Below are positions 1 through 7,344 of a stretch of DNA of 64,000 nt, in pieces. Numbering within the stretch: position 1 is the first letter of the stretch; each line of letters begins with the position of its first letter. Location: contig LBMP01000004.1 in NCBI GenBank assembly GCA_001184205.1, positions 1 through 64,000 on the forward strand, in the 5' to 3' direction. The stretch is from Desulfocarbo indianensis (GTDB lineage: Bacteria > Desulfobacterota > Desulfarculia > Desulfarculales > Desulfarculaceae). The position numbers were made by a program, and so were the translations under genes. The notes below the pieces were generated by a model, which worked only from the letters and a program-made list of their open reading frames with translations, ran no database searches and had not been told where the DNA came from.

Positions 1-48
1 CACCAGCGCGCTGACCCGATGTACCTTGATGTCGTCCCAAAGCCCCAT
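1..48 (-). CDS. sdhA: Succinate dehydrogenase/fumarate reductase flavoprotein subunit, N-terminal fragment
   Basis: Only the first 16 codons lie in the window (start ATG at 48-46, reading off the left edge); they begin MGLWDDIKVHRV. A GGGAG ribosome binding site lies about 8 bases upstream. The fragment is too short to show the FAD-binding motif, so the call rests on context: it follows the two membrane-anchor genes of succinate dehydrogenase in the same direction, 30 bases after the second one, where the flavoprotein gene normally sits. It would be the FAD subunit oxidising succinate, or reducing fumarate, on the cytoplasmic face. Confidence 0.6.
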   Translation of the reverse strand, partial: MGLWDDIKVHRVSALV

Positions 49-78
49 ATCCACTGCTCCCGCGCGGTGCGCCCGCGT

Positions 79-438
79 TCAGCCCTGATAGGTAAAGGTC
101 AAAATGGTGATGGAACCGAACAAAAGGAAAGCCAGCGTCACCAGCCAATTCAGGCTGGTCAAAATCACCCGCCAGCCCTCCCGGTGCACGTAGTCGTCGA
201 TCACCAGCTTGATGCCGTTCATGGCGTGATACAAACCCAACACCAAAAACAACATCTCCCAGGCCTTGTAATAGGGGCTCGCCAAACGATAAGCCACCTT
301 CTCATAGCTCACCGGACCGTCACCCACGTAGTGAATCAAAATAAAATGCAAAAACAAGATGACCACCAGGGCTACCCCGCTCACCCGCTGGAACAGCCAC
401 TCGAATGCCCCGCTGCGTCCCGATCCCATGAATCGCAT
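79..438 (-). CDS. sdhD: Succinate dehydrogenase membrane anchor, second subunit (SdhD-like)
   Basis: A 119-residue hydrophobic protein with three membrane segments (about 20-38, 57-80 and 94-116). It carries the anchor-family patterns QRVSG (17-21) and HAMNGIK (71-77); His71 is the likely haem b ligand. Its role would be anchoring the SdhAB dimer and passing electrons to or from the quinone pool. The start at 438 is preferred over the ATG at 444 because AGGAGC lies 6 bases before 438 but directly abuts 444. The reading frame stays open far upstream through a repeat-filled spacer, but that stretch has no anchor-like sequence and is treated as untranslated. The flavoprotein gene follows after 30 bases. 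Confidence 0.85.
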   Translation of the reverse strand: MRFMGSGRSGAFEWLFQRVSGVALVVILFLHFILIHYVGDGPVSYEKVAYRLASPYYKAWEMLFLVLGLYHAMNGIKLVIDDYVHREGWRVILTSLNWLVTLAFLLFGSITILTFTYQG

Positions 439-470
439 CGCCATGCTCCTTGGGAAGAGAAGGTTTGCTC

Positions 471-506
471 GGGGGAGAAACTTTCTTGGAAGAAAGTTTC
501 TCCCCC
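471..506. repeat. Palindromic repeat element, 17-bp perfect stem (copy 1)
   Basis: A perfect inverted repeat: GGGGGAGAAACTTTCTT (471-487), a GG centre, then its exact complement (490-506). It is flanked on the right by GAACCCCCTCTTCAAAG. On the minus strand this reads AGGGGGTTCGGGGGA leading into the hairpin, the same order as copy 2 at 684-715 on the plus strand. It lies in the 300-base spacer between sdhC and sdhD, not at an operon end, and has no clean T-run, so a dispersed REP/MITE-type element or processing signal is likelier than a simple terminator. The 507-660 stretch between the two copies is AT-rich and shows no gene. Confidence 0.85.
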
Positions 507-683
507 GAACCCCCTCTTCAAAGAACTTTAAACTATATATATGCGCATCAATCCCATTAGCATATTTGGCAAGGACCCGGTTTTTTTTCTTCATGAAATA
601 TTTTTCTTTCCGGACCCCTTTTTCATAAAGCTTAAGGTTTGACCTCGAATATTCTAACCCTGCCTTTTTAGGAGGGGGTCCGG

Positions 684-715
684 GGGAACCCTTTTGGGGC
701 ACCAAAAGGGTTCCC
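684..715. repeat. Palindromic repeat element, 14-bp perfect stem (copy 2)
   Basis: GGGAACCCTTTTGG (684-697) pairs perfectly with 702-715 around a GGCA loop. It is preceded by AGGAGGGGGTCCGGGGG (670-686), which matches the flank of the palindrome at 471-506 read on the other strand. The two copies therefore face opposite ways, with their palindromes outward and their G-rich flanks inward, bracketing about 245 bases between sdhC and sdhD. This is the geometry of a small non-autonomous element or of paired REP units (a BIME). No target duplication is obvious by eye. Confidence 0.8.
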
Positions 716-741
716 TCGGATTCTCTTCCCTCTTCTCTTCT

Positions 742-1119
742 TTAATGAAACGCCAGGCGCAGCATGGGTATGCCGCCCAATACCACCAGAACGGCGCTCA
801 CTCCCAGCACGGACCACACCCAGGCAAGGTGGGGGCCTTTCTCGCCGGCGTTGCCGTAATCAATCAGCACCACCCGGATGCCGTTGACCCCGTGAAACAC
901 CACCGCGCCCAAAAGCGCTATCTCCATGAAATGGAACAGGGGCGACTGCACCACCGCCATCACCTGGTCGAAAGCCTCCCGGCCCCGGCTGATGTGATGT
1001 ATCACCCAAATGTGCATGAACAAATACAAGGCCAAACCAAGACCCGTGGCACGGTGCAGCAACCACGCCACGTAGCCCGCGTGCAATCTATAATGCTTCC
1101 GCATAGGATAGGTTTTCAT
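742..1119 (-). CDS. sdhC: Succinate dehydrogenase cytochrome b subunit (SdhC-like)
   Basis: A 125-residue protein with three predicted membrane helices (about 18-42, 62-85, 98-117). It has the SdhC patterns LLHRATG (20-26) and FHGVNGIR (75-82); His76 is the probable axial haem b ligand. It anchors the succinate dehydrogenase catalytic subunits and contributes to the quinone site. The first anchor gene is separated from the second by a 300-base spacer holding palindromic repeats, which is unusual because sdhC and sdhD normally abut. It follows fumB by about 36 bases, so fumarase and succinate dehydrogenase look co-transcribed, linking two consecutive TCA-cycle steps. Confidence 0.88.
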   Translation of the reverse strand: MKTYPMRKHYRLHAGYVAWLLHRATGLGLALYLFMHIWVIHHISRGREAFDQVMAVVQSPLFHFMEIALLGAVVFHGVNGIRVVLIDYGNAGEKGPHLAWVWSVLGVSAVLVVLGGIPMLRLAFH

Positions 1120-1155
1120 GATGTCGCCATCCCTGTTACGCCTGTGGGGCAGGGG

Positions 1156-1710
1156 TTATCTTTGATAGGCTTTGCGGCCTTCGATGTATAGGTCGCCGCC
1201 GTTGACGTCGTTCACGCATACCAGGGGCATGTTCTCCACCACCAGGCGGCGCACCGCCTCCGGGCCCAGGTCCGGATAGGCGATGACCTCGGCTTCCTTG
1301 ATGCAGCGGGCCATGAGCGCGCCCGCGCCGCCGATGGCGCCCAGATACACCGCCTGGTGCTTGGCCATGGCGGCTTTTACTTCGTCGTTGCGCTTGCCCT
1401 TGCCGATCATGGCCTTGAGCCCGCGCTGGATGAGGGTGGGGGCGTAGGCGTCCATGCGGTAGCTGGTGGTGGGGCCGGCGGCTCCGATCACCCGTCCGGG
1501 CGGAGCCGGGCTGGGCCCCACGTAGTAGATCACCGCGCCGTCCAGGGGGAAGGGCGGCTCCTGGCCGTTTTGCAGGGCTTCCACGATGCGTTTGTGGGCC
1601 GCGTCGCGGCCGGTGTAGATGGTGCCGGTGATCAATACCCGGTCGCCGGCCTTGAGCTGGGCCACGTCGGCCGAGCGCAGCGGAGGGGTCAGGACAATGG
1701 CTTGGCTCAT
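1156..1710 (-). CDS. fumB: Class I fumarate hydratase, beta (C-terminal) subunit
   Basis: A 184-residue protein matching the C-terminal domain of iron-sulfur fumarases. It has the conserved GTIYTGRDAAHKR segment near residue 30, YYVGPSPAPPGRVIGAAGPTTSYRM split over about 62-88, and the GLKAMIGKGKR loop. With the alpha subunit it interconverts fumarate and malate. The start ATG at 1710 overlaps the alpha stop codon in an ATGA tetranucleotide and has AAGGAGG about 7 bases upstream, so the two subunits are translationally coupled. A longer in-frame reading upstream would overlap the alpha gene and adds no family sequence. The symbol means the beta half of a split class I enzyme, not the E. coli fumB isozyme. 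Confidence 0.92.
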   Translation of the reverse strand: MSQAIVLTPPLRSADVAQLKAGDRVLITGTIYTGRDAAHKRIVEALQNGQEPPFPLDGAVIYYVGPSPAPPGRVIGAAGPTTSYRMDAYAPTLIQRGLKAMIGKGKRNDEVKAAMAKHQAVYLGAIGGAGALMARCIKEAEVIAYPDLGPEAVRRLVVENMPLVCVNDVNGGDLYIEGRKAYQR

Positions 1711-2555
1711 AACACCGCCTCCTTGTGCCGCGCGGCGTGGCATTGCACGTTGATGGCCAGGGGGAGGCTGGCGATGTGGCATTGCTTGATGTCCACGAAA
1801 ACCCCCAGGCAGGTGGTGCGGCCGCCCAGGCCGGCCGGCCCGATGCCGGTGTCGTTGACCAGGGCGAGCAGCTCCCGCTCCAGGGAGGCGGCCTCGGGAT
1901 CGGGGTTGAGCGAGCCCAGCTCCCGGAGCAGGGAGCGCTTGGCCCTCAGCGCGGCCTCGTCAAAGGTGCCGCCAATGGCCACGCCCAGGATGATGGGCGG
2001 GCAGGGGTTGGGGCCGGCCGCCTCCACGGTCTCCAGCACCTTCCGCTTGACGCCCTCCAGGCCTTGGGCGGGGGTCAGCAGGAACACCTTGGACATGTTC
2101 TCGCTGCCGCCGCCCTTGGGCACCACCCAGAGATGCAGCTTGTCGCCCGGCACGATGCGCACGTGCACCACGGCCGGGGTGTTGTCGCCGGTGTTGGCGC
2201 GGGTGAAGGGGTGGCACACGCTCTTGCGCAGGTAGTTTTTTTCGTAGCCCTGGCGCACGCCTTGGTTGACCGCCTCCACCAGTTCGCCGCCCGTGACGTG
2301 CACGTCCTGGCCGAGGTCGATGAACACCACCGCCAGTCCGCAGTCCTGACAGATGGGCATGCTTTCCTTGGCCGCGATGTCGGCGTTTTCCAAAAGGCGG
2401 GCCAGTATTTCCCGGCCCACCGGGGATTCCTCGCTGGCGCGGCTTTTTTCCAAAGCGGCCTTCACGTCGGCGGGCAGCAAGAGGTCCGCTTCGCCGCAGA
2501 GCCGCTCCACCGTGCCGGCGATGTCGGCCGCGTTTACGGTTCGTACATCTCCCAC
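1707..2555 (-). CDS. fumA: Class I fumarate hydratase, alpha (N-terminal) subunit
   Basis: A 282-residue protein, the usual size for the alpha half of split iron-sulfur fumarases. Recognisable segments are PICQDCGLAVVF (Cys69 and Cys72), the HPFTRANTGDNTP stretch, KGGGSENMS and GPNPCPPIILGVAIGG; the conserved cysteines bind the [4Fe-4S] cluster that activates water. The start is taken as GTG at 2555 because AAGGA lies about 9 bases upstream and family similarity begins there; the in-frame upstream reading starts inside the promoter region and is not family-like. It is the first gene of the fum-sdh operon, and its product is expected in the cytoplasm. Confidence 0.9.
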   Translation of the reverse strand: MGDVRTVNAADIAGTVERLCGEADLLLPADVKAALEKSRASEESPVGREILARLLENADIAAKESMPICQDCGLAVVFIDLGQDVHVTGGELVEAVNQGVRQGYEKNYLRKSVCHPFTRANTGDNTPAVVHVRIVPGDKLHLWVVPKGGGSENMSKVFLLTPAQGLEGVKRKVLETVEAAGPNPCPPIILGVAIGGTFDEAALRAKRSLLRELGSLNPDPEAASLERELLALVNDTGIGPAGLGGRTTCLGVFVDIKQCHIASLPLAINVQCHAARHKEAVL

Positions 2556-2624
2556 TTGGCATGATCCTTTTCTATTGATAACCAGACCTGGGAAAAAATG
2601 TCTGTGGCGTCGGGGTGCAGAATT

Positions 2625-2654
2625 TATGTACCCCCCATATCCGGGCTCTGTCAA
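2625..2654 (-). promoter_or_regulatory. Candidate sigma-70 promoter of the fum-sdh operon
   Basis: On the minus strand a perfect TTGACA (2654-2649) is followed after 18 bases by TACATA (2630-2625), a weak -10. It would start transcription about 65 bases before the fumA GTG start, in the 155-base gap upstream of the operon. The -10 match is only partial, so the assignment is tentative. Confidence 0.4.
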
Positions 2655-2710
2655 CCCCAGGCCAGGATGGTTCACTATGCGAAAATGTTACAAAAATCGC
2701 GCAAAGGCGG

Positions 2711-4063
2711 TCACTGGCGGCGGCGGCGGTAGTAATGGCGCTCCAGGCGCTCCACCGGGGTATTCGTGATGGCGTAGCGGGCGAAGGTGTGCCAGTTGCG
2801 CAGGGTGTTGCGCCAGGCCCCCAGCTCTTGCCAGGCGCGGGCCGAGGAAAGGGCGGGCAGGGGCGAGATGACGATGCGGCCCCGGCGGCGGGCCCGGCGG
2901 ACCAGCTCCACGTCCTCCATGAGCGCCAAATCCGGCACGCCGCCTATCCGCTCCAGGGCGGCGGATTCAAGAAATATGGCCTGGTCGCCGTAAGGCATCT
3001 GGGCCCAGCGGGAACGCAGGCCCACCGTGATCTCTATGAGGCGCAGGCTCGCGCCCGGCGCGTTCAGCTTGAAGCGGAAGGCCCCCGCCGCCACTCCAGG
3101 CAGGGCGCAGATCCGGCGGACCTCGCTGTCCCATCCCGGCGCCAGGCGGGTGTCGGCGTGCAGGAACAATACGTATTGGCCAGCGGCTATTTCCGCGCCG
3201 GCTCTCAACTGGGGCCCTCTGCCCGGCGGGGTGCAGAGCACGCGGCAGCCCAGCCGCCTGGCCAAGTCGGCGCTGCCGTCGCGGCTGCCGCCATCCACCA
3301 GGATGGTCTCGAAATCCCGGCCGCCGGACAGGCTGCGCAGGGTGGCGGCAAGATTGGCTTCTTCGTTGAGGCAGGGGATCACCACGCTGATCAGGCCGGG
3401 CCGGTTTTCCCTGGGCGGCGCTTGGCTGGCTTGCCATTCGGCGAGATCGTCCGGCGTGTCCACGTCCCGGCGGGCGGGCAGGAGTTCGTGCCCGAGGCCG
3501 GCCGCCTGGATTGAGGCCAGGGTTTGGGCCAGGACCTGATCGCCGCCCCAGGAGACGCCGCGAAAAAGGGAAGGCGCCGGCCGGCTGAGGCCGATGAGGT
3601 AATACCCGCCGTCCAGGGTGGGGCCCAGCACGACTTCCTTCCGGCTTAGGAGCAGCAGGGCGTTTTCCAGGAGGCGGTCGTCCAGGCCGGGGATGTCGCA
3701 GCCCACCAACACCACCCGGCTGGCTCCCTGCTCCAGGGCCTGGTTCAGGGCCCACCACAGGCGGTCGCCCAGGTCGCCCGAACCTTGCGGATGATATAGC
3801 AGGTCGCGCCCCAGCCAGGCGGCGAAGGCTTCGGCATCGCCGCCCTCATAGCGGACCTCCAGCTCAAGGGGACGCCTGCGCCGCAGCCGCCTGGCCCAAG
3901 CCACGGCGCGCTGGGTCATGCGGCGGTGCAAATCCGCGGCGCCGGCCGGCCCCAGGGCCGGTATGAGGCGGGTCTTGCAACTGCCCGGCCTGGGCCAGCG
4001 GGTGAAGAGTATGAGGCGCTCCTTAATGGGGCCCTGGTTATGGGGAGGCCGGTCCCGCGTCAT
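2711..4063 (-). CDS. Fusion of rSAM/selenodomain-associated transferase 1 (DUF2064) and transferase 2 (GT2 glycosyltransferase)
   Basis: A 450-residue two-domain protein. Residues about 15-215 form a CofC/MobA-like nucleotidyltransferase fold of the DUF2064 family (TIGR04282): FTRWPRPGSCKTRL, VVLVGCDIPGL, GPTLDGGYYLIGL. Residues about 223-430 are a GT-A family 2 glycosyltransferase (TIGR04283): SVVIPCLNEEANL, ILVDGGSRDGS, FLHADTRL with the DxD-type metal site, PYGDQAIF, EDVELVRRAR. Both families are named for genomic association with the ArsS-type radical SAM protein, whose gene lies 2.3 kb upstream in the same direction; here they are one polypeptide. A role in building or modifying the sugar part of an arsenosugar-like product is inference. 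It follows the flavoprotein gene by 16 bases. Confidence 0.85.
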   Translation of the reverse strand: MTRDRPPHNQGPIKERLILFTRWPRPGSCKTRLIPALGPAGAADLHRRMTQRAVAWARRLRRRRPLELEVRYEGGDAEAFAAWLGRDLLYHPQGSGDLGDRLWWALNQALEQGASRVVLVGCDIPGLDDRLLENALLLLSRKEVVLGPTLDGGYYLIGLSRPAPSLFRGVSWGGDQVLAQTLASIQAAGLGHELLPARRDVDTPDDLAEWQASQAPPRENRPGLISVVIPCLNEEANLAATLRSLSGGRDFETILVDGGSRDGSADLARRLGCRVLCTPPGRGPQLRAGAEIAAGQYVLFLHADTRLAPGWDSEVRRICALPGVAAGAFRFKLNAPGASLRLIEITVGLRSRWAQMPYGDQAIFLESAALERIGGVPDLALMEDVELVRRARRRGRIVISPLPALSSARAWQELGAWRNTLRNWHTFARYAITNTPVERLERHYYRRRRQ

Positions 4064-4079
4064 GGCTGCGCGTGCTCCG

Positions 4080-5582
4080 TCATCGCCGCCAGGCCAGCCA
4101 GCGTTGCATCCATTTTTGCACGGTGGGGGTCAGCCGGGTCCGGTTGTAGGCATCGCCGGCCCTTTTCAGGGCCTCGGCCTGGGTGGGATAGGGATGGATG
4201 ATGGAAGCCAGGGTTTTCAGGCCCACTCCTCCGGCCATGGCCACCGTCACCTCGGAGATCATTTCGCCGGCGTGGGGGGCTACGATGGTGGCTCCCAGAA
4301 TGGCGTCCCGGCCCTGCTCCACGTGGATTTTCACGAACCCCTCGGCGTCGTCGGCCAGGGCCCGGTCCAGTTCGGCGAAATCCACGCGGAAGGTTTGCGG
4401 CTTTTTCCCCTGGGCTTCGATCTCGCGCGGATAAAGGCCCACGTGGGCAACCTCGGGGTCGGTATAGGTGCACCAGGGAACGATCAAGCGGCTGAGCTTG
4501 GCTGAACCGGCGAACAGGGCGTTTTGGATCACGATGCGGGCGGCGGCGTCGGCGGTGTGGGTGAATTTATGGGCCAGACAGACGTCGCCCGCCGCGAAAA
4601 TGTTCTTGTTGCTGGTGCGGAGCTGGTCATCGACCAAGACGCCGCGCTTGGGGTCGAACTCCACGCCGGCCTCTTGCAGCCCCAAGCCCTGCACCCTGGG
4701 CTTCCTGCCGGCCCCCACCAGGATCTCGGCGGCCTCGATGCGCTCCTCGCCGTTCGGGGTTTGCAAATAGAGCGCCTTGCGCCCGTTTTCAAAAGCCACC
4801 CGGTTGACGCCGGTTTCCAGGCGCAAATCCAGGCCGTCCCGCACCAGGGCCTGGGCCACCAGTTGCGCCGCCTCCGGGTCTTCCCGGGTCATTATTTGGC
4901 CGGAGCGGCCCACCATGACCACCCGGCTGCCGAAGCGCTGAAAGGCCTGAGCCAGTTCGCAGCCGATGGGGCCGGTGCCCAGCACGGCCAGGCTCGCGGG
5001 CAGCTCGGCCAGGTCGAAGACGGTCTCGTTGGTCAGGTAGCCGGTTTCCTTCAGGCCCTGGAAAGGCAGGCCGCCGGGGCTGGAGCCGGTGGCCACCACC
5101 GCCTTGGCGAATTGCAAGGTTTTGCCGTCCACCTGCAAGGCGTCGGGGCCAATGAACCGGCCGGTTCCCAGGTATACGTCCACGCCCAGTTCCAGGAAGC
5201 GCGCCGCCGAGTCGTGGGCGCTGATTTGGGCGCGGATGCGCCGCATGCGCTCCATGACCGCCGGGAAGTCCACCGCGACCCCGCCTGCGGTTTTCAGGCC
5301 CAGGCTCTCGGCCCGTGCGATTTCGCCCACGGCCCGGGCCGAACGCAAAAGCGCCTTGCTGGGAACGCAGCCCAGGTTGAGGCAATCCCCGCCCAGGAAA
5401 CGCCGCTCCACCAGGGCCACCTTGGCGCCGAGCCCCGCCGCCCCGGCCGCGCAAACCAGACCGGCGGTGCCGGCGCCCAGCACCACCAGGTTGTAGCGCC
5501 CCTGGGGGGAGGGGTTGACCCATGGCTCTGGGCGCACGTTGGCCAAGAGCTTTTGGTCATGGCGGCTGTCCGGACGGGTCAT
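4080..5582 (-). CDS. Mercuric-reductase-like FAD-dependent pyridine nucleotide-disulfide oxidoreductase
   Basis: A 500-residue class I flavoprotein disulfide reductase. The FAD-binding GAGTAGLVCAAG is at 36-47. The redox-active GGDCLNLGCVPSK (Cys67/Cys72) follows, then an NAD(P)H-binding GTGPIGCELA and a second FAD segment FAAGDVCLAHKFTH. The C-terminal interface motif is HPYPTQAEALK. It lacks the N-terminal metal-binding domain and C-terminal vicinal cysteine pair of true MerA, so mercury reduction is unlikely; it belongs to the MerA/lipoamide-dehydrogenase-like proteins often found beside TVP38 membrane proteins. In this cluster it could supply electrons for arsenic, selenium or thiol chemistry, but the substrate is unknown. 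Confidence 0.85.
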   Translation of the reverse strand: MTRPDSRHDQKLLANVRPEPWVNPSPQGRYNLVVLGAGTAGLVCAAGAAGLGAKVALVERRFLGGDCLNLGCVPSKALLRSARAVGEIARAESLGLKTAGGVAVDFPAVMERMRRIRAQISAHDSAARFLELGVDVYLGTGRFIGPDALQVDGKTLQFAKAVVATGSSPGGLPFQGLKETGYLTNETVFDLAELPASLAVLGTGPIGCELAQAFQRFGSRVVMVGRSGQIMTREDPEAAQLVAQALVRDGLDLRLETGVNRVAFENGRKALYLQTPNGEERIEAAEILVGAGRKPRVQGLGLQEAGVEFDPKRGVLVDDQLRTSNKNIFAAGDVCLAHKFTHTADAAARIVIQNALFAGSAKLSRLIVPWCTYTDPEVAHVGLYPREIEAQGKKPQTFRVDFAELDRALADDAEGFVKIHVEQGRDAILGATIVAPHAGEMISEVTVAMAGGVGLKTLASIIHPYPTQAEALKRAGDAYNRTRLTPTVQKWMQRWLAWRR

Positions 5583-5607
5583 GAAATATCCTCCTGGGTG
5601 GGTTGGC

Positions 5608-6315
5608 TTATTCGTCTTCCCGCAGGCGCTGGCGGGCCTTTTTGATGATGAAGAAAAGCAGCACGGCCATGGCCGCCACCACCGCCAGCAAGGCCCAGGG
5701 CACGCGGCCTTCCTTGATGCCCGTGAAAATGGCGTCGAAACCGGCCACGTATAGGATGGTGCCCGGCAGCATGCAAATCCAGGAATATAAAAGATAGGTC
5801 CAAAAAGGGACCTTGGTGAGGCCGAAGCCGAAGTTGAGCAGGTTGAAGGGGAAAATCGGCACCAGCCTGCTTATGGCCACCACGATGGCGCCCTGACGCT
5901 CCACCATGTGGTCCAGCTTTTGGAAACGCTGGTTGCCGGCCAGCCACGACTCCACGCTGGAGCGGGCGAAATAGCGCGCCGCCAGAAAAGCCAGGCCGGC
6001 CCCCAGGGTGGAGCCGATGCTCACGGTGATTATGCCCACCAGCGCGCCGAACAGGCCGCCGGCCACGGCGGAAAGCGCCACGCCGGGCAAGGCGGCCAGG
6101 GTGGCGCCGGCGTAGATGAGCACGAAGGCCACCGGTCCCCAAACGCCCAGGCCGTGTATCCAATCGCGCAGGGATTGTATCTTTTGGCCCGCGTCGAACA
6201 GGTAGGCCAGAATCATCACCGCGGCCACCGCGGCCAAAAGGACTAGGGGACGCCAGGGTATCCCCTTGGGCTTGGCCGGAGGGGGGCTGGCGGGGTCTTG
6301 CGTGGTTTGGTTCAT
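5608..6315 (-). CDS. TVP38/TMEM64 (DedA-like) membrane protein
   Basis: A 235-residue integral membrane protein with about five to six hydrophobic segments and the VTT/SNARE-associated domain. Diagnostic pieces are AALPGVALSAVAGGLFG, the GSTLGAGLAFLAARYFAR loop, RLVPIFPFNLLNFGFG and WICMLPGTILYVAG. Members are thought to be lipid scramblase-like or proton-coupled transporters; the role here is unknown. The ATG at 6315 has GAGGA about 5 bases upstream. The frame remains open far upstream across arsS, but that part is low-complexity antiparallel-frame sequence and not part of the protein. It sits between arsS and the flavoprotein gene, which is a recurrent pairing. Confidence 0.88.
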   Translation of the reverse strand: MNQTTQDPASPPPAKPKGIPWRPLVLLAAVAAVMILAYLFDAGQKIQSLRDWIHGLGVWGPVAFVLIYAGATLAALPGVALSAVAGGLFGALVGIITVSIGSTLGAGLAFLAARYFARSSVESWLAGNQRFQKLDHMVERQGAIVVAISRLVPIFPFNLLNFGFGLTKVPFWTYLLYSWICMLPGTILYVAGFDAIFTGIKEGRVPWALLAVVAAMAVLLFFIIKKARQRLREDE

Positions 6316-6366
6316 GTCGGTCCTCGGCGAGAAAGGGTCTGGTTCGGGGAAGCGGATAAGCCAAAA

Positions 6367-6398
6367 GCCTGGACTCAGGCCGCGATGGCGCCGCCTCA
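6367..6398 (-). promoter_or_regulatory. Candidate bacterial SECIS element at the arsS UGA codon
   Basis: Counting on the minus strand, the UGA (6398-6396) is followed 20 bases later by a hairpin: GCCTG (6380-6376), loop AGTC (6375-6372), CAGGC (6371-6367). The spacing to the apical loop and a small loop containing G next to U fit the loose rules known for bacterial SECIS elements, which recruit SelB. The stem is short (5 bp plus a possible G-U). The final stop codon of arsS (6377-6375) overlaps the loop. Confidence 0.55.
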
Positions 6399-7328
6399 GG
6401 TGAAGCCCGAGCCCGCCGTGCAGGTAAAACAATGCTCGCCCAGGGCAATGGGCTCGCCGGCCTTGGGCGGCGCGGAGAGTTCGTTCACGTGGGTCCTGCG
6501 GCCCCCCAGGGGCAGGCCGGCGGCCAGATTGAAATCGCAATCGTACAGGTAACCGTCCCAGGCCACCGAAACCTGGCGGCGGCACATGAGGCATTCCACC
6601 GCGCAGCTGTTGAAAGAGTCGATCAGCTTTTCCAGATAAGCGTCGTAATTGCCGGATTGGCGTAGCCAGCGCGCGAAACGCCCCAGGGGAACGTTGGCGA
6701 AGGTGTATAGCTGGTTGAAACGGATGTCCCAGCGGCGCTGCAACTGGGCGCGGAAGCGTTCCTCGGCCTGGCTCTGCGCCGGCGGCAGAAAGGCCCCCGC
6801 GGGGTTGGACACCAGGTTCAGTTCCAGACCGGAGCCCTCCTGCCCATAGCCCAGGGCGTTGAGTTTCCGCAGGACGTCCAGGGAGCTTGCGAACACGCCG
6901 GACCCGCGTTGGGCGTCGGTCTGGCTGGGGTTGAGCGCCGGCAGCGAAGCCACCACCACCACTTGGCTCCGGGCCAGAAGGCCCATGAGTTCTTGCTGGC
7001 CGGCCTGGCCCAGGGCGGTCAGGTTGGCCCGCAGCATGAGGCGGGGGGTGAGGGGGCGCAGGCTTTCGATCAGCAGAGGCAGGGACGGGTTCATTTCGGG
7101 CGCGCCGCCGGTTATGTCTATGCCGGTGAAATCGCCGCGCCTGGCGAACTCCACCACCTGGGCCATGGTGGCCTGGTCCATGATCTCCTTGCGCCGAGGG
7201 CCGGCCTCCAAGTGGCAATGGTTGCAGGCCTGGTTGCACAAAAGCCCCACGTTGATTTGCAGGGCCTCGCACGCCTCGCGGTCCAGGCTCAGGCGGTTTT
7301 GGCTCAGCATGCCGGCGAAGGTTTGCAT
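6375..7328 (-). CDS. arsS: Radical SAM/selenodomain protein ArsS, probable selenoprotein (UGA at 6398-6396 read as Sec)
   Basis: A 317-residue protein if the in-frame UGA is decoded as selenocysteine at position 311. The radical SAM [4Fe-4S] motif is CNQACNHC (Cys31, Cys35, Cys38), with DITGGAPEMNP as the SAM-binding GGE-like segment. A Cys-rich C-terminal part contains CAVECLMC and YDCDFN, ending HCFTCTAGSGFT-U-GGAIAA before a second TGA. The family (TIGR04167, arsenosugar-type ArsS) ends in a CTAGxGSS(C/U)xG tail. Stopping at the first UGA would cut exactly before its Cys/Sec, while the codons after the UGA continue the family tail as GGAI. ArsS is implicated in transferring a 5'-deoxyadenosyl group to a methylated arsenical. 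The transferases, flavoprotein, TVP38 protein and peroxidase-like protein are co-directional; no arsM is in view. Confidence 0.85.
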
Positions 7329-7344
7329 GGGGCGCGTCCCTGGC

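Noticed and set aside
439-705. Long N-terminal extension of SdhD through the repeat spacer
   Set aside because: The frame is open but encodes low-complexity sequence across two palindromes; the ribosome binding site and family start point to 438.
4080-5582. True mercuric reductase (merA)
   Set aside because: No N-terminal heavy-metal-associated domain and no C-terminal vicinal cysteines; no mer genes nearby.
6316-7272. Long N-terminal extension of the TVP38 protein overlapping arsS
   Set aside because: It is a Pro/Arg/Gly-rich alternate frame of arsS; the membrane protein begins at the ATG at 6315 with its own ribosome binding site.
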